A stretch of 64,000 bases of DNA from Cohnella sp. AR92 (GCF_003990975.1 NZ_RZJR01000007.1:249079-313078); one strand, 5' to 3'. Shown: positions 36,345 to 45,591, numbered from the stretch's first letter. Program-made: numbers and translations. Notes: generated by a model from the sequence alone, not told the origin.

Positions 36345-37444
36345 GCTTCCGCCCCTCCCTCCAGCAGCTCGATCTCCGCGGCGGCAAGCTCATGCCCGTT
36401 CACGATCAGCGCGAGGCCGTGAATCCCCGGCTCATGCTTTCTCGTCGACAGGTCGCGGAAGATCAGCATGCGCGATCCCGCGAGCGAGCCTCCTCCTTCG
36501 ACGCTCTTCTCGCTTAGCTTGAACAGCTTCCGGTATGTACGTCCGCCCTGCCTAGGGTAGCGGACCGCCAGCTCCAGCCGCAGCTTCACGGCCGGGCCGT
36601 TCGGAACTCGCACGGAGTAGCGTACCTCCGCCGACCCGCCGGCGGGGACTCGTCCGACCGACGGCTCCAGGGCCTCGACCGCGATGCCCTTCGGAGCGTG
36701 CAAGCCGAACAGCTCCAGCGCCTCCGGATTGGCGGACGCGCGAATCAGAGTGCGGCAAGCGTGCTTGAGCATCGAATCGGTAAGCGGGTCGTTCCCGCTC
36801 CAGCGCTTCGCGATGTCCAGCACGAGCTCCGGATGATCCTTGGAGATGTCGTTGAGGTTGTTCGCCACGCTGCGGCGCACGTACTCCGAAGAGTCAGCCT
36901 TCAGCAGCTCCAGGATCGGAAGGATCGGCGAGGGATCCTTCTTGAAGGCAGGCAGCGCGTCCGCCCAAGGCAGACGAGGACGGCAGCCTTCGCTCGCTAG
37001 GCGCCGAACATGCTCGTCGGGGTGCTTCGCCCACTCCAGCATCCGCTTCATCATCTTCTGAGGATCCTTCCGAATGAAGGGCCTCACCGCGAATTCCGAG
37101 CTGGAGAGAGAAGTGAAGCGCTCCAGCGCCCGTATCGATAGCTCCCAATGATCCAAGCCGAAGCGCTCCACGAAGTCGGGGAAAATCAAATAAGGGAACC
37201 CGCCGCACTCGGGCGACATCTCGTCGAGGATCGCAAGGGCCCGCTCGTATTCGGAGGGCAGCACGGCTCCGAGACTGACGGAGATTCTCCGGATTCGGCC
37301 TTTGAGCTCAAGCTCGTCCCAGCCTTCCGCGAAGACCAGCGCGACGAATCGCTCCGTATCGAACTCGCTCCATCTGCGGCGCGCCTTGTCCCCGAGCTGG
37401 CGGATAAAGGGCTCGTCATAGATTGCTTTTAGCGGCTCTGCCAT
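36341..37444 (-). CDS. DNA alkylation repair protein, HEAT-like (AlkD2-type)
   Basis: 367 residues from ATG 37444, which follows AGGAGGAACC; the open frame extends to 37657 without a ribosome site. Helical HEAT-like repeats fill residues about 30-275, including KHPDEHVRRLASEGCRPRLP and SSEYVRRSVANNLNDISKDH, which are typical of the DNA alkylation repair family that flips out or excises alkylated bases. The C-terminal 85 residues form a separate beta-rich domain (VEALEPSVGRVPAGGSAEVR). Coupled to the FUSC gene. Confidence 0.88.
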   Translation of the reverse strand: MAEPLKAIYDEPFIRQLGDKARRRWSEFDTERFVALVFAEGWDELELKGRIRRISVSLGAVLPSEYERALAILDEMSPECGGFPYLIFPDFVERFGLDHWELSIRALERFTSLSSSEFAVRPFIRKDPQKMMKRMLEWAKHPDEHVRRLASEGCRPRLPWADALPAFKKDPSPILPILELLKADSSEYVRRSVANNLNDISKDHPELVLDIAKRWSGNDPLTDSMLKHACRTLIRASANPEALELFGLHAPKGIAVEALEPSVGRVPAGGSAEVRYSVRVPNGPAVKLRLELAVRYPRQGGRTYRKLFKLSEKSVEGGGSLAGSRMLIFRDLSTRKHEPGIHGLALIVNGHELAAAEIELLEGGAEA

Positions 37445-37659
37445 AGGTTCCTCCTGATGCTCCAATACCTTTTTTTTCATCCATAATATAAGGTCAATGT
37501 GAATCCCGAACATCTGCTTAAGAAGCCGGGGATAGCTTATTATAGCATGAGTCATCGGCGCTTCGCCCGCTCGCCGAGAATGGACTTCCCCTCCTCCGCG
37601 AGGAACCCGTATAATAGGTCTACCGGCATCGTTCGGAAGAGAGGGAGGCTTCTGCATCT

Positions 37660-38580
37660 ATGATAATGTTCGTCGTAAATCCTTCATCCGGCAACGGGCG
37701 GGGTCGAATCGTCTGGGAGAAAGTCGAGAGAAGACTGAAGAAGGATGGAGTCTCCTATCTCGCCGTATCCGAGGCGACCGAGCAGCGCTCCATCGAGCTC
37801 GCGGCGAAGGAATTGGAACAGGGTCTCGTGAAAGCGGTTGCAGTTATAGGCGGAGACGGAACCCTGCACAGCGTCCTCCCCCTGCTCGCGGGAACTTCGA
37901 TCCCCCTCGGGCTGATCCCAGCGGGTTCGGGCAACGACACCGCGCGCGCCTTCGGCATTCCGAAACGCACGATGGCCGCTCTCGATATCATTCTCTCTCC
38001 CTCCATCGTTCAAGCCGATCTCTTGCGGGCGAAGCTCGCCACGGGAGAAGAGCTGCTGACGCTGACCGCGCTCGCGATCGGACTGGACGCGGCCGTCGCC
38101 GAAGACGTCAACGTCTCGGGCTACAAGAAGTGGTGCAACCGCTTCGGCATCGGCTCGCTCGCATACGTGATCGGCCTGCTGCGCGCCCTCTCCCGCTTCA
38201 AGCCGGGGGAAGCGGAGATTGTCATCGACGGCAAGCGGCATTCCTTCCGCCGCGTCTGGCTGTCCGCGGTGACGAATGCATCCAATTACGGCGGCGGGCT
38301 AACAATCTGCCCGGGCGCTCTTCCGACCGACAACAAGCTGCATGTCTGCGTCGTTCATGGCTGCACCAAAGGGCAGTTGCTGCGGTTGTTCCCTACCATT
38401 CTGAACGGCTCTCACGTTCGCACCCGCTTCGTCACGATCCTTAGCGGCACCGACATTCAAGTCTCCGCCGACCGGTCCCTGCTTGCGTTCGGGGACGGAG
38501 AGCCCGTCGGCCATACTCCGCTCCGTACGACGGTTCTTCCCGGTCAATTGCCGTTCATGACGGCCGGAGTCTCGGGATAG
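37660..38580 (+). CDS. Diacylglycerol/lipid kinase (YegS/BmrU family)
   Basis: 306 residues. The DAGK catalytic signature GGDGTLH is at 64-70 and PAGSGNDTAR at about 90-99. NPSSGNGRG at the start and the late DGEPVG block complete the family pattern. It phosphorylates diacylglycerol or a related lipid at the membrane. Its 3' end overlaps the convergent histidine kinase gene by 37 bases, so the two messages are complementary there. Confidence 0.92.
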   Translation: MIMFVVNPSSGNGRGRIVWEKVERRLKKDGVSYLAVSEATEQRSIELAAKELEQGLVKAVAVIGGDGTLHSVLPLLAGTSIPLGLIPAGSGNDTARAFGIPKRTMAALDIILSPSIVQADLLRAKLATGEELLTLTALAIGLDAAVAEDVNVSGYKKWCNRFGIGSLAYVIGLLRALSRFKPGEAEIVIDGKRHSFRRVWLSAVTNASNYGGGLTICPGALPTDNKLHVCVVHGCTKGQLLRLFPTILNGSHVRTRFVTILSGTDIQVSADRSLLAFGDGEPVGHTPLRTTVLPGQLPFMTAGVSG

Positions 38581-40301
38581 CGGAACGGGAAGCGAATCTC
38601 GAACGTCGTTCCGATTCCGAGACGGCTGCTGACATGGATATAGCCTTCGTGGTTGTCGACGATCTTGTAGCTCACCATAAGACCCAGCCCCGTTCCCTTC
38701 TCCTTCGTCGTGTAGAAAGGCTGGCCGATCTTGGCCAGTTGATCCTGCCCGATACCCGGCCCTTCGTCCGAGATCAGAATCCGCACCGAGTCGCTCTCCC
38801 GGCTAAGGTTCACATGAATGGCCCCTCCGTCGATCATCGCCTCGATCGCATTCTTGATCACGTTGATGAACACCTGCTTGATCTGGTTGGATACCCCGTA
38901 TACCCACAGCGGATCCCTGCTGTATGTCGCCTCGATAGAGATGCTATGCAGAATCGCCTGCGTCTCCAGCAGCGTAATGGTGTCTCTCATCATCTCGCGA
39001 ACGTCGTGATAGCTGAGCTCGTAGACTTGAGGCTTCGCGAGCATGAGCAACTCGCTGACGATCGATTCGATTCGGTCCAGCTCCGAATTCATGATTTTGT
39101 AATAGCTGGCTTCCTTGCGTCCGGAGGCGATGAGATGCAGAAAGCCCTTCAGGGAGGTTAGCGGATTGCGGATCTCATGCGCGATTCCCGCTGCCAACTG
39201 ACCGGCCACGTACAGCTTCTCCGAATTGATCATCAGTTCTTCGTTCTTCTTCCTCTCCGAGATGTCGCGGATGATCACTTGCACCGCCGGCTCGTTGCAC
39301 AGCGTCGTCATCGTCTCTACGATCTCGGTGTCCAGCAAGCGTCCGCTAAGAGAGTACCAGAGCTGCTGCATCGGCTTGTTGTCGCCTTTGAACTGCAGGT
39401 TCTTCATGCGCTCGCGAACCTTATCGACATCTTCGGCCGGCAGGAAAGAGAAGATCGGCTTGCCCAGCAGATCGCTTGGATGCACCGCGTCGAACATCCT
39501 TAGACCCGCCTGATTGACGAATACCCACTTCTCCTTTTTAAAGATCGCGATCGTATCCAGTGAATTCTCGACGAGCAGACGGTACCGTTCGTCCATCTGG
39601 TTCAATCGCTTGTCGATGTACCAAGTCGCCCAAGTCGATGCGAGAATCAGCACCCCCGCGATCCCGATGATGAGAATAAGAAAATTCACATCCGAGTTCA
39701 GCTTGTCCCAGTTGTAGTAGAATTGATATTGAAGGTCGATCGCGTTCGTGCCGATAATCTGGACGATCATCGCCGAGAGGCCCAAGGTCAAGCTGGCCAG
39801 GTTGCGGTTGCGTCCCCTTCCCAAATCGTGAAGTTTAAGCGAGGTATAGGTGCCCGCCAGAAGAATCAGGATCGAGATCGCGATCAGCGCCGGCTGCACG
39901 GTGATATGGGCAATCGGCTGCCCGAGAATCGTTAGGTAGTTTAAGAGTCCTACGCTGAATGCCAGCACGAACGTTCCGATCGCGATCCGGAATTTCGTGC
40001 CGCTCTGCGAGGTCAGGAAGACGAAGGCCATCATCGAGAAGAAAATCGTAAAGAAGAGGGCGATCGGCATGCTCCAGGTGAAGTAGACGACCTTCTCCAA
40101 GGCCATCGACGCAACGAGATGCTTCGCCCACAGCCCGATTCCGAAGACGAAGGAGCCCCCGGCGAGCCAGAAGAGACGGAATTCGTTGTTCTGCCGCTTA
40201 AGATTGCCAATGAAATTAAACATCGTATATGATGCAAATAGACTGATCAACAAGGCAAACAGAAGAAAAGCGATCGACCACGTCCCCACATGGCTGCTCA
40301 T
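38544..40301 (-). CDS. Membrane sensor histidine kinase with PAS domain (sporulation-kinase type)
   Basis: 585 residues. Seven N-terminal helices (to about residue 228) in a MHYT-like arrangement, with GIGLWAKHL at 54-62, are followed by a PAS domain (236-350) and then HisKA with GIAHEIRNPLTSLKG (phospho-acceptor His375) and HATPase boxes NVIKNAIEAM, DEGPGIG and GTGLGL. This architecture is close to KinB/KinE-like kinases that feed the sporulation phosphorelay. No response regulator is adjacent, consistent with an orphan kinase. Confidence 0.92.
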   Translation of the reverse strand: MSSHVGTWSIAFLLFALLISLFASYTMFNFIGNLKRQNNEFRLFWLAGGSFVFGIGLWAKHLVASMALEKVVYFTWSMPIALFFTIFFSMMAFVFLTSQSGTKFRIAIGTFVLAFSVGLLNYLTILGQPIAHITVQPALIAISILILLAGTYTSLKLHDLGRGRNRNLASLTLGLSAMIVQIIGTNAIDLQYQFYYNWDKLNSDVNFLILIIGIAGVLILASTWATWYIDKRLNQMDERYRLLVENSLDTIAIFKKEKWVFVNQAGLRMFDAVHPSDLLGKPIFSFLPAEDVDKVRERMKNLQFKGDNKPMQQLWYSLSGRLLDTEIVETMTTLCNEPAVQVIIRDISERKKNEELMINSEKLYVAGQLAAGIAHEIRNPLTSLKGFLHLIASGRKEASYYKIMNSELDRIESIVSELLMLAKPQVYELSYHDVREMMRDTITLLETQAILHSISIEATYSRDPLWVYGVSNQIKQVFINVIKNAIEAMIDGGAIHVNLSRESDSVRILISDEGPGIGQDQLAKIGQPFYTTKEKGTGLGLMVSYKIVDNHEGYIHVSSRLGIGTTFEIRFPFRYPETPAVMNGN

Positions 40302-40407
40302 GCTTCACATCCTTTCTTCCGTCGTCAGGATTCGTGCTCGTTGATTATGTTTCGACGATGAGGTGAGAAATCCTCTCCATCATTAACCAAAATTGGAGGA
40401 AACGAAA

Positions 40408-40920
40408 ATGATAGGAAATTGGGTAAAAGAATTCAAAACGTTCGCGATGCGCGGCAACGTCATCGACCTGGCGGTCGGCGTCATCATCGGCGGCGCGTTC
40501 GGGCAGATCGTCACCTCGCTGGTGAACGACATCGTCATGCCGCCAATCGGTCGCCTTCTCGGGGGCGCCGATTTTAAGGATTTGTTTGTTCGGATCGGGC
40601 CTATTCCGGATGATGTGACTGAGAAGATCAATACGCTAGCCAAAGCGAAGGAGCATGCCGTCCCCGTCATCGCCTACGGCCAATTCATCAACGTTCTCTT
40701 AAACTTCCTGATCGTGGCGGTCTGTATCTTCTTCATGATCAAGGTCATCAACACGCTCACCCGCAAGAACAAGAAAGAAGAAGAGAGCGCAGCCGCGGCA
40801 GCCGCCCCGACGACGAAGGACTGCCCTTATTGCCTGTCTTCCATTCCGGTCGCCGCTACTCGCTGCGGGCATTGCACGTCCATTCTTGCCGATGGACAAG
40901 CCGAAACCGCGAGAGGATAG
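40408..40920 (+). CDS. mscL: Large-conductance mechanosensitive channel MscL with C-terminal zinc ribbon
   Basis: 170 residues from ATG 40408 (GGAGGAAACGAAA ahead). Residues 1-120 are a complete Msc[21 protein letters not shown] (gate helix), periplasmic loop, then [20 protein letters not shown] (second helix). After an Ala-rich linker the end carries CPYC (139-142) and CGHC (153-156), a zinc-ribbon-type four-cysteine motif absent from classical MscL. The channel relieves hypo-osmotic pressure; the role of the ribbon is unknown. Confidence 0.95.
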   Translation: MIGNWVKEFKTFAMRGNVIDLAVGVIIGGAFGQIVTSLVNDIVMPPIGRLLGGADFKDLFVRIGPIPDDVTEKINTLAKAKEHAVPVIAYGQFINVLLNFLIVAVCIFFMIKVINTLTRKNKKEEESAAAAAAPTTKDCPYCLSSIPVAATRCGHCTSILADGQAETARG

Positions 40921-40933
40921 GGGAAAATAAACC

Positions 40934-41608
40934 GTGGCTGAACACTTCGACATCTACGACGAACGAGGGTACGGGATCGGCAGCGCCGCGCGTTCCGACG
41001 TTCACGCGCTGGGCTTGTGGCATCATACGTTTCATTGCTGGCTTGTCCGCCGCGCGAACGCAGGGACCGCCCGCATCCTGTTCCAGAAGCGGAGCCCCGG
41101 GAAGGACACGAACCCCGGCCGCTTCGACACCACCGTCGCCGGCCATCTGTCCGCCGGGGAGACAGTCCGCGACGCGGCCCGCGAGATGGACGAGGAGATC
41201 GGCTGGAGCGTTCCCTTCGAAAGGCTCGCCTTCTGCGGAACCGTTCGGGAGGAGGGCGAAGGAGTCGTCCGCTCCGTGTCCTACCTAGACCGCGAGGTCA
41301 GCTATGTGTATGGCTGCGTAACGGACTTGCCTCTCAGCGCCTTCAAACTCCAGAAGGAAGAGGTCTCCGGGATCTACGAAGCGGATGCGGACGAGCTGAT
41401 CGCTCTCATGCTCGGGGAACGAGACGCGGTCGACGCCATCGGAGTCCCTTGGCGGGAGCCGTCCGCGGAGTCGGCGTCCGCCGGGATGCGTGGGGATTCG
41501 GTAGTAGAGAAAGTAAGAGCGGAGGACTTCGTGCCCCGGGAGATCAGCTATTACCTGGACGCCTTCCGTTTCCTTAAGCGATTGGCCTTCAAGGAATCCT
41601 CTCTCTGA
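40934..41608 (+). CDS. Nudix hydrolase (isopentenyl-diphosphate isomerase-like subgroup)
   Basis: 224 residues from a GTG at 40934. The Nudix box is GHLSAGETVRDAAREMDEEIG (within residues 65-90), with the six-residue spacing between E and RE that occurs in the YfcD/IDI-like subgroup. FDIYDERGYGIGSAARSDVHALGLWHH is typical of that subgroup. The substrate is an unidentified diphosphate. Its last 58 bases overlap the convergent tyrosinase-like gene. Confidence 0.88.
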   Translation: MAEHFDIYDERGYGIGSAARSDVHALGLWHHTFHCWLVRRANAGTARILFQKRSPGKDTNPGRFDTTVAGHLSAGETVRDAAREMDEEIGWSVPFERLAFCGTVREEGEGVVRSVSYLDREVSYVYGCVTDLPLSAFKLQKEEVSGIYEADADELIALMLGERDAVDAIGVPWREPSAESASAGMRGDSVVEKVRAEDFVPREISYYLDAFRFLKRLAFKESSL

Positions 41609-42420
41609 AGCGGTTCTCCCACCCGTTCGACCGCGATCCGGTTCCATTCCAGCCGCCCCGTGCGAACGGAGCCTTCCCACCATTCGCCGTTCTTCGGCTG
41701 ATAGAACACGATCTCCAGACGGCCGTCTCCATCCGTGTCCCAGATGCGGAAGGGACGGCCGTCTTCTATCTTGCCGAAGGCGGAGCTGTCGCCGACGGCT
41801 CCCCATTCCAGGCTCCCCGCCCGATCCTTGCCGTCCGCTCTTCCGAGCCACCAATGGTTCCCCTGGCTGTCGTAACGAAGAACTTCGTTCTCCTCCGCGA
41901 AGAAGCGTCCGCTCCAGTAGGGCATTCCTTCCTCGAAGCGACCCAGTCCTTCCCAGTTGCGCCACCAGTTATTGATCATGCCGTGAATGTTGTAGAAGAC
42001 GGTATTGCGCGGGGCTAGATCGAAGTCGTTGATCTCGTCGTCTCCATAAAGCGCGGCGGCCTCCTGGTGAATGCAGCCGTGTATGCCGGAGCCCTCGATG
42101 AAGCGGCCCAATTCGTCGCTCGACCGGAACGTCTCCGGCTGATTGAGAATTCTCCACTCGGCGTTCTGGTCGTAGCAGGAAGCCCGGCGGATGGGCTCCG
42201 GAACCGACGGCCAGGGCTCTACCAGCCGGGGGTCCAACCCTTGCTGCCGGTACCAATCCAGCACTTTGGCGACAAAATTCCGGTGGAACGTCAAAAAATC
42301 CTGTCCGTAGCCGGAAGGAGGGTTGTTCGTATCCACGGAATGGCGGGCATGATGCCATCTCTTATGCTCATCCAGCAGTTGTTCCGGGAAGTTCGGGATT
42401 ACGGTCATGAGCGTTCGCAC
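41551..42420 (-). CDS. Tyrosinase-like copper-domain protein
   Basis: 289 residues. The type-3 copper pattern is visible: CuA-like H19xxxH23/H27 with FLTFHRNFV (His46), and CuB-like IHGCIH (His114 and His118) with FYNIHGMINNWW (His146). Tyrosinases oxidise phenols with a dinuclear copper site. The C-terminal about 80 residues (IWDTDGDGRLEIVFYQ and on) form a Trp-rich beta domain. There is no signal peptide. The GTG at 42420 directly follows GGAGGGAGA; ATG 42408 is also possible. Enzyme activity is not certain from these motifs. Confidence 0.7.
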   Translation of the reverse strand: MRTLMTVIPNFPEQLLDEHKRWHHARHSVDTNNPPSGYGQDFLTFHRNFVAKVLDWYRQQGLDPRLVEPWPSVPEPIRRASCYDQNAEWRILNQPETFRSSDELGRFIEGSGIHGCIHQEAAALYGDDEINDFDLAPRNTVFYNIHGMINNWWRNWEGLGRFEEGMPYWSGRFFAEENEVLRYDSQGNHWWLGRADGKDRAGSLEWGAVGDSSAFGKIEDGRPFRIWDTDGDGRLEIVFYQPKNGEWWEGSVRTGRLEWNRIAVERVGEPLQREDSLKANRLRKRKASR

Positions 42421-42516
42421 TCTCCCTCCGCCCGGGCGGAGGACCGCCTGGGCGAATGTCTTGTCGTGCTACTATATGCGGGAGAGCGCTGGCGCGTTCG
42501 GTCTCGAGGCTTGACC

Positions 42517-43611
42517 TTACGGGTCGATGATCTCGATCTTGCGCAGCTTATAGAGGCGATAAGCATGAGAGACGATAATCTTGAGCAAGGCGTAGCAGGG
42601 AACGGCCACGAACATGCCGGCAAGGCCGCCGATGCTGCCGACCGCGAGAAGCACGATGATCAGCGTGAGCGGATGGATCGACAGCTTCTTGCCCATGATC
42701 TGCGGCGAGAGCACCTTGTCTTCGATCTGTTGAACGATGAGGACGACGACGATCGTCCATACGACCTGCATCGGCGAATCGAGGAAGGCGACGATAACGG
42801 CCGGTACCATCCCGATGATGGCGCCGACATACGGGATGAAGTTCATCAGCGTAAGGACGACGGCAAGCAGCAACGAGTACTTGAGTCCGATAACCGAATA
42901 ACCGACCCACGTCAGGATGCACAGACCGAAGCTCACAAGGATTTTCCCCTGAATGTAGGCGCTGAGAGCTCCGTCCATCTCCTTCATGATCGTAAGCGCA
43001 CGGTCGTCGTGCTTGTCCGGAACCAGCTTCAGGAACAGGTCGGGGAACTGTTTGTCTCCCTTGAGCATGTAGTAGACAATGAACGGAACGGTCGACAGCA
43101 GCAGGACGAAGCTGGAGACGAAGCTCATGATTCCGTTGAAGGCGTCGCCCATGTTATTGACGACCCGGTTGATCAGCTCTTGGACCTTGGCCGAGAGATC
43201 GACCTGGTGCTCCTGCAGGTAGCTGGCGATCCGGTCGTTGTTCTGCAGGTTCGTTACTTGGTCCTGCCCCATCTTGATCAGCTCCGGCAGATTGTCGACC
43301 AAGCTGTTGACCTGATCCCCGATCACCGGTCCGACGAGGAGCGCGATCAGCACGAGCACCCCGGCGAGAATCAAGAACACCGTAGAGATTGCCAAGGTTC
43401 GGTTGCGAAGGTACTTCTCGAGCAGGTTGACCGGGGCACGGAGTAGATAGTAGAAGACAAGAGAGAGAAGCAGCGGCGTCATGAGCCCCTTGATCATCGT
43501 CCAGAACGGCTGGAAGAGGAAGTCTACCTTGGAAGCTAGCAGGACGATTAGTAGGACGACGATAATGCCGTACCCAATGCGAAAATACTTGCCCTGTGGA
43601 ATAAGGATCAC
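42517..43611 (-). CDS. AI-2E family transporter (UPF0118/YtvI-like permease)
   Basis: 364 residues with about seven helices and the long soluble segment between helices 3 and 4 that contains paired helices (DQVNSLVDNLPELIKMGQDQ). The family's conserved end region, NFIPYVGAIIGMVPAVIVAF then VEDKVLSPQIMGKKL-like sequence, is clear (here IEDKVLSPQIMGKKLSIHP). Members include AI-2 exporters and sodium/proton antiporters, so substrate is open. Confidence 0.92.
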   Translation of the reverse strand: MILIPQGKYFRIGYGIIVVLLIVLLASKVDFLFQPFWTMIKGLMTPLLLSLVFYYLLRAPVNLLEKYLRNRTLAISTVFLILAGVLVLIALLVGPVIGDQVNSLVDNLPELIKMGQDQVTNLQNNDRIASYLQEHQVDLSAKVQELINRVVNNMGDAFNGIMSFVSSFVLLLSTVPFIVYYMLKGDKQFPDLFLKLVPDKHDDRALTIMKEMDGALSAYIQGKILVSFGLCILTWVGYSVIGLKYSLLLAVVLTLMNFIPYVGAIIGMVPAVIVAFLDSPMQVVWTIVVVLIVQQIEDKVLSPQIMGKKLSIHPLTLIIVLLAVGSIGGLAGMFVAVPCYALLKIIVSHAYRLYKLRKIEIIDP

Positions 43612-43643
43612 CCATTCTATGTATATTGATTGCTGTTATGTAA

Positions 43644-43675
43644 GGGGAAGCCGGCGTCATGCCGACGGCTTCCCC
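43644..43675 (-). terminator. Terminator after the lysin gene
   Basis: GGGGAAGCCG (43644-43653) pairs with CGGCTTCCCC (43666-43675) between the lysin and AI-2E family genes. Confidence 0.7.
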
Positions 43676-43706
43676 GCTTCATACTGCCGTTGTCATATAT
43701 TGGTGA

Positions 43707-44936
43707 TTATACCGGAATTCCGGCCGCTTTGCGAACCTCATTCGCCAGCCGATTGAACTCGTTCCTCGAGGCGTCGTCTGCCGCCGCGAACCAGGCGGCC
43801 GAGAGGAACCGGATGATTTTCTCCGCGTCGTCCTTGCTCATCGTGATCGCTCCTTCCTCCGTATTCCACCAGCCTTCGCCGCCGTAGGAGCGGTTCAGGT
43901 CCACCGAGACTCCTGCCACCGATGCGCCGTTCTTGTATTGATAGACGTTGGCGTGGCTGCTCTGCTTGCCTTGGCTCCAGGCATAGGTCTGCCAGAAGTG
44001 CTTGCAGGCGCCTCGTTTGTACATTTCTTCGATCACGGCATAAGAGGCGTACACGCCTGCTTCGTAGCCGGTAATCTGGGATGCCGCGGCCTTCAGGTAC
44101 GCTTCGATCGCGTTGTAATCCGCCGGCTGGGCGTCATAGTCGACCGCGAAGTAGATCGCGCTGCCCGCGGTCTGGGCGATGGCCTGGGCTTCCTTCAGCG
44201 CGGCGGCTCCGTCCGCTTGGCCGCTGGCGGCTCCGCCCTTCGCGCGGTCCGCCGTCGTCTCGAAGACGGAGATGATCTGCATGCCCGCGGCAGTGATCCC
44301 CTGCGCTTCGGTCAGCGTCAGCCGCTTCCAGGTGTATGTGGCCGGGACGAGATAGCGGGCCGCGAACTTGTATCCGGCCGCCGCAATCTGCTTCGCCGCG
44401 GACGCAGTCAGCGGGGTGGCGCAATCGATGCCCGGGGTAGGTGTCGTTGCCATAGGGGGCGTCTCTCCTTCCGATGCCGGCTGGGGCTTCACGGCATCAT
44501 ATTGATTCAGCTTATAGGTGTCCATAAGCGCGATAAGCTTGTCGGCATAGGCCGGATCCGTCGCGTAGCCGGCGGCCGCCGCCGCCTTCGCGGCGGACTT
44601 GCCGTCGGTGTTGAGCGCCTTCTTGTAGCGGTTGCCGCTTAACAGTCTAGAGTGGTCGGCGATCGACTCCTCCCAGCTGTGGTAGGCTCGGAACGCCGCT
44701 TGCACTTGAGCCGTGCGTCCGTCCTCATACTCCGTCGTCGCCATCGTTACGCTCCCGGCCGGGCCGGTCCCTTTGATGCCGAACAGGTTGTTGGCCTTCC
44801 GCGTCAGCCCGCTCCGCCCCCAGTTCGACTCCAGCGCAGCCTGCGCGATCGTCAGCGACGCTGGAACGCCGGTGCTCTTCTGGTCGGCGAGCACGGACGG
44901 AAGGATTTTCGTTATGAAGTCGTCATAGATGGACAT
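43707..44936 (-). CDS. Two-domain peptidoglycan lysin: glucosaminidase plus DUF1906 domain
   Basis: 409 residues without a signal peptide. Residues 1-150 are a FlgJ/LytG-type glucosaminidase (AQAALESNWG with catalytic Glu36, NNLFGIKG, YHSWEESIADHSRLL). After a Pro/Thr linker, residues about 165-365 are a DUF1906 glycoside-hydrolase-like TIM barrel (GIDCATPLTASAAKQIAAAG, YFAVDYDAQ, GVYASYAVIEEMY). The pairing is typical of phage endolysins and autolysins. G+C-rich like the core genome, unlike the region to its right. Confidence 0.9.
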   Translation of the reverse strand: MSIYDDFITKILPSVLADQKSTGVPASLTIAQAALESNWGRSGLTRKANNLFGIKGTGPAGSVTMATTEYEDGRTAQVQAAFRAYHSWEESIADHSRLLSGNRYKKALNTDGKSAAKAAAAAGYATDPAYADKLIALMDTYKLNQYDAVKPQPASEGETPPMATTPTPGIDCATPLTASAAKQIAAAGYKFAARYLVPATYTWKRLTLTEAQGITAAGMQIISVFETTADRAKGGAASGQADGAAALKEAQAIAQTAGSAIYFAVDYDAQPADYNAIEAYLKAAASQITGYEAGVYASYAVIEEMYKRGACKHFWQTYAWSQGKQSSHANVYQYKNGASVAGVSVDLNRSYGGEGWWNTEEGAITMSKDDAEKIIRFLSAAWFAAADDASRNEFNRLANEVRKAAGIPV

Positions 44937-45065
44937 GGCGCGTATCCCTCCTTACTACGTCGGGAGTCGAGCGAGGTTGCTTGCTTCGGGGACGAGTTAG
45001 TGTATGTCCGCGAGCGGGGGAACGGAACGGCGGGTGAGGGCAGGGGCGAGCAAACAACAAAAAAC

Positions 45066-45081
45066 TATTGAACACAGCAAC
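45066..45081 (-). repeat. Possible solo remnant of the 52-bp repeat
   Basis: TATTGAACACAGCAAC resembles the core TATTGAACATAGTGCAAC of the 52-bp units with a two-base deletion. It lies at the start of the A+T-rich island. Short, so chance is possible. Confidence 0.25.
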
Positions 45082-45220
45082 TTCAAAGTTGTTTTTGATA
45101 GCCTATCTTACACTTTATTAGTAGAGCGGAAGAGATCTTTGCAAGAGGCACTGGATGACCTCTGGCAATGACATCCACTAGTCTAATGCTCTTTAAAACT
45201 GCTCAGGAAAGAGGGGGACT

Positions 45221-45571
45221 ATGCCTTCGTCGTGGATAGGCCACAAGATAGAGGTGTTTACCGACGATCTTTCTTCTATCGCGTATCAAGCACTTGCTCT
45301 ACTTAGAGAGTTCGATGTCCCTCACCTGGCTCGAAACGTAGTCCATGAGCCCGAAGCCCGGAAGGATTTCCAACTTCTAAGGCTGCGATTTGTCCCTTCC
45401 TTCATTATCGGGGGACACTGTTACGAGGGATATGACCCAAAGGAGCTCGGAATGCTCATTAAGAAGCACTTCGATATCGATATCCCGGAGGATCGCCTGT
45501 TTGTGGGAATTCAAGAGCACAAACCATGGCTATTCGAGTACTCAAAACCGTTTATCAGTATTTCAAAATAA
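45221..45571 (+). CDS. Glutaredoxin/thioredoxin-fold protein lacking the CxxC active site
   Basis: 116 residues. The pattern IEVFTDDLSSIAYQALALLREFDV, a helix, then RFVPSFIIGGHCYEGYDPKEL (cis-Pro segment and last helix) is that of a glutaredoxin fold. The position of CxxC is occupied by SSIA, so no redox dithiol is present; one Cys follows the cis-Pro strand. GGAAAGAGGGGG lies just before the ATG. First plus-strand gene of the A+T-rich region. A binding rather than a redox role is the likely inference. Confidence 0.7.
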   Translation: MPSSWIGHKIEVFTDDLSSIAYQALALLREFDVPHLARNVVHEPEARKDFQLLRLRFVPSFIIGGHCYEGYDPKELGMLIKKHFDIDIPEDRLFVGIQEHKPWLFEYSKPFISISK

Positions 45572-45591
45572 TAGGATCGGGAGGAATTACT

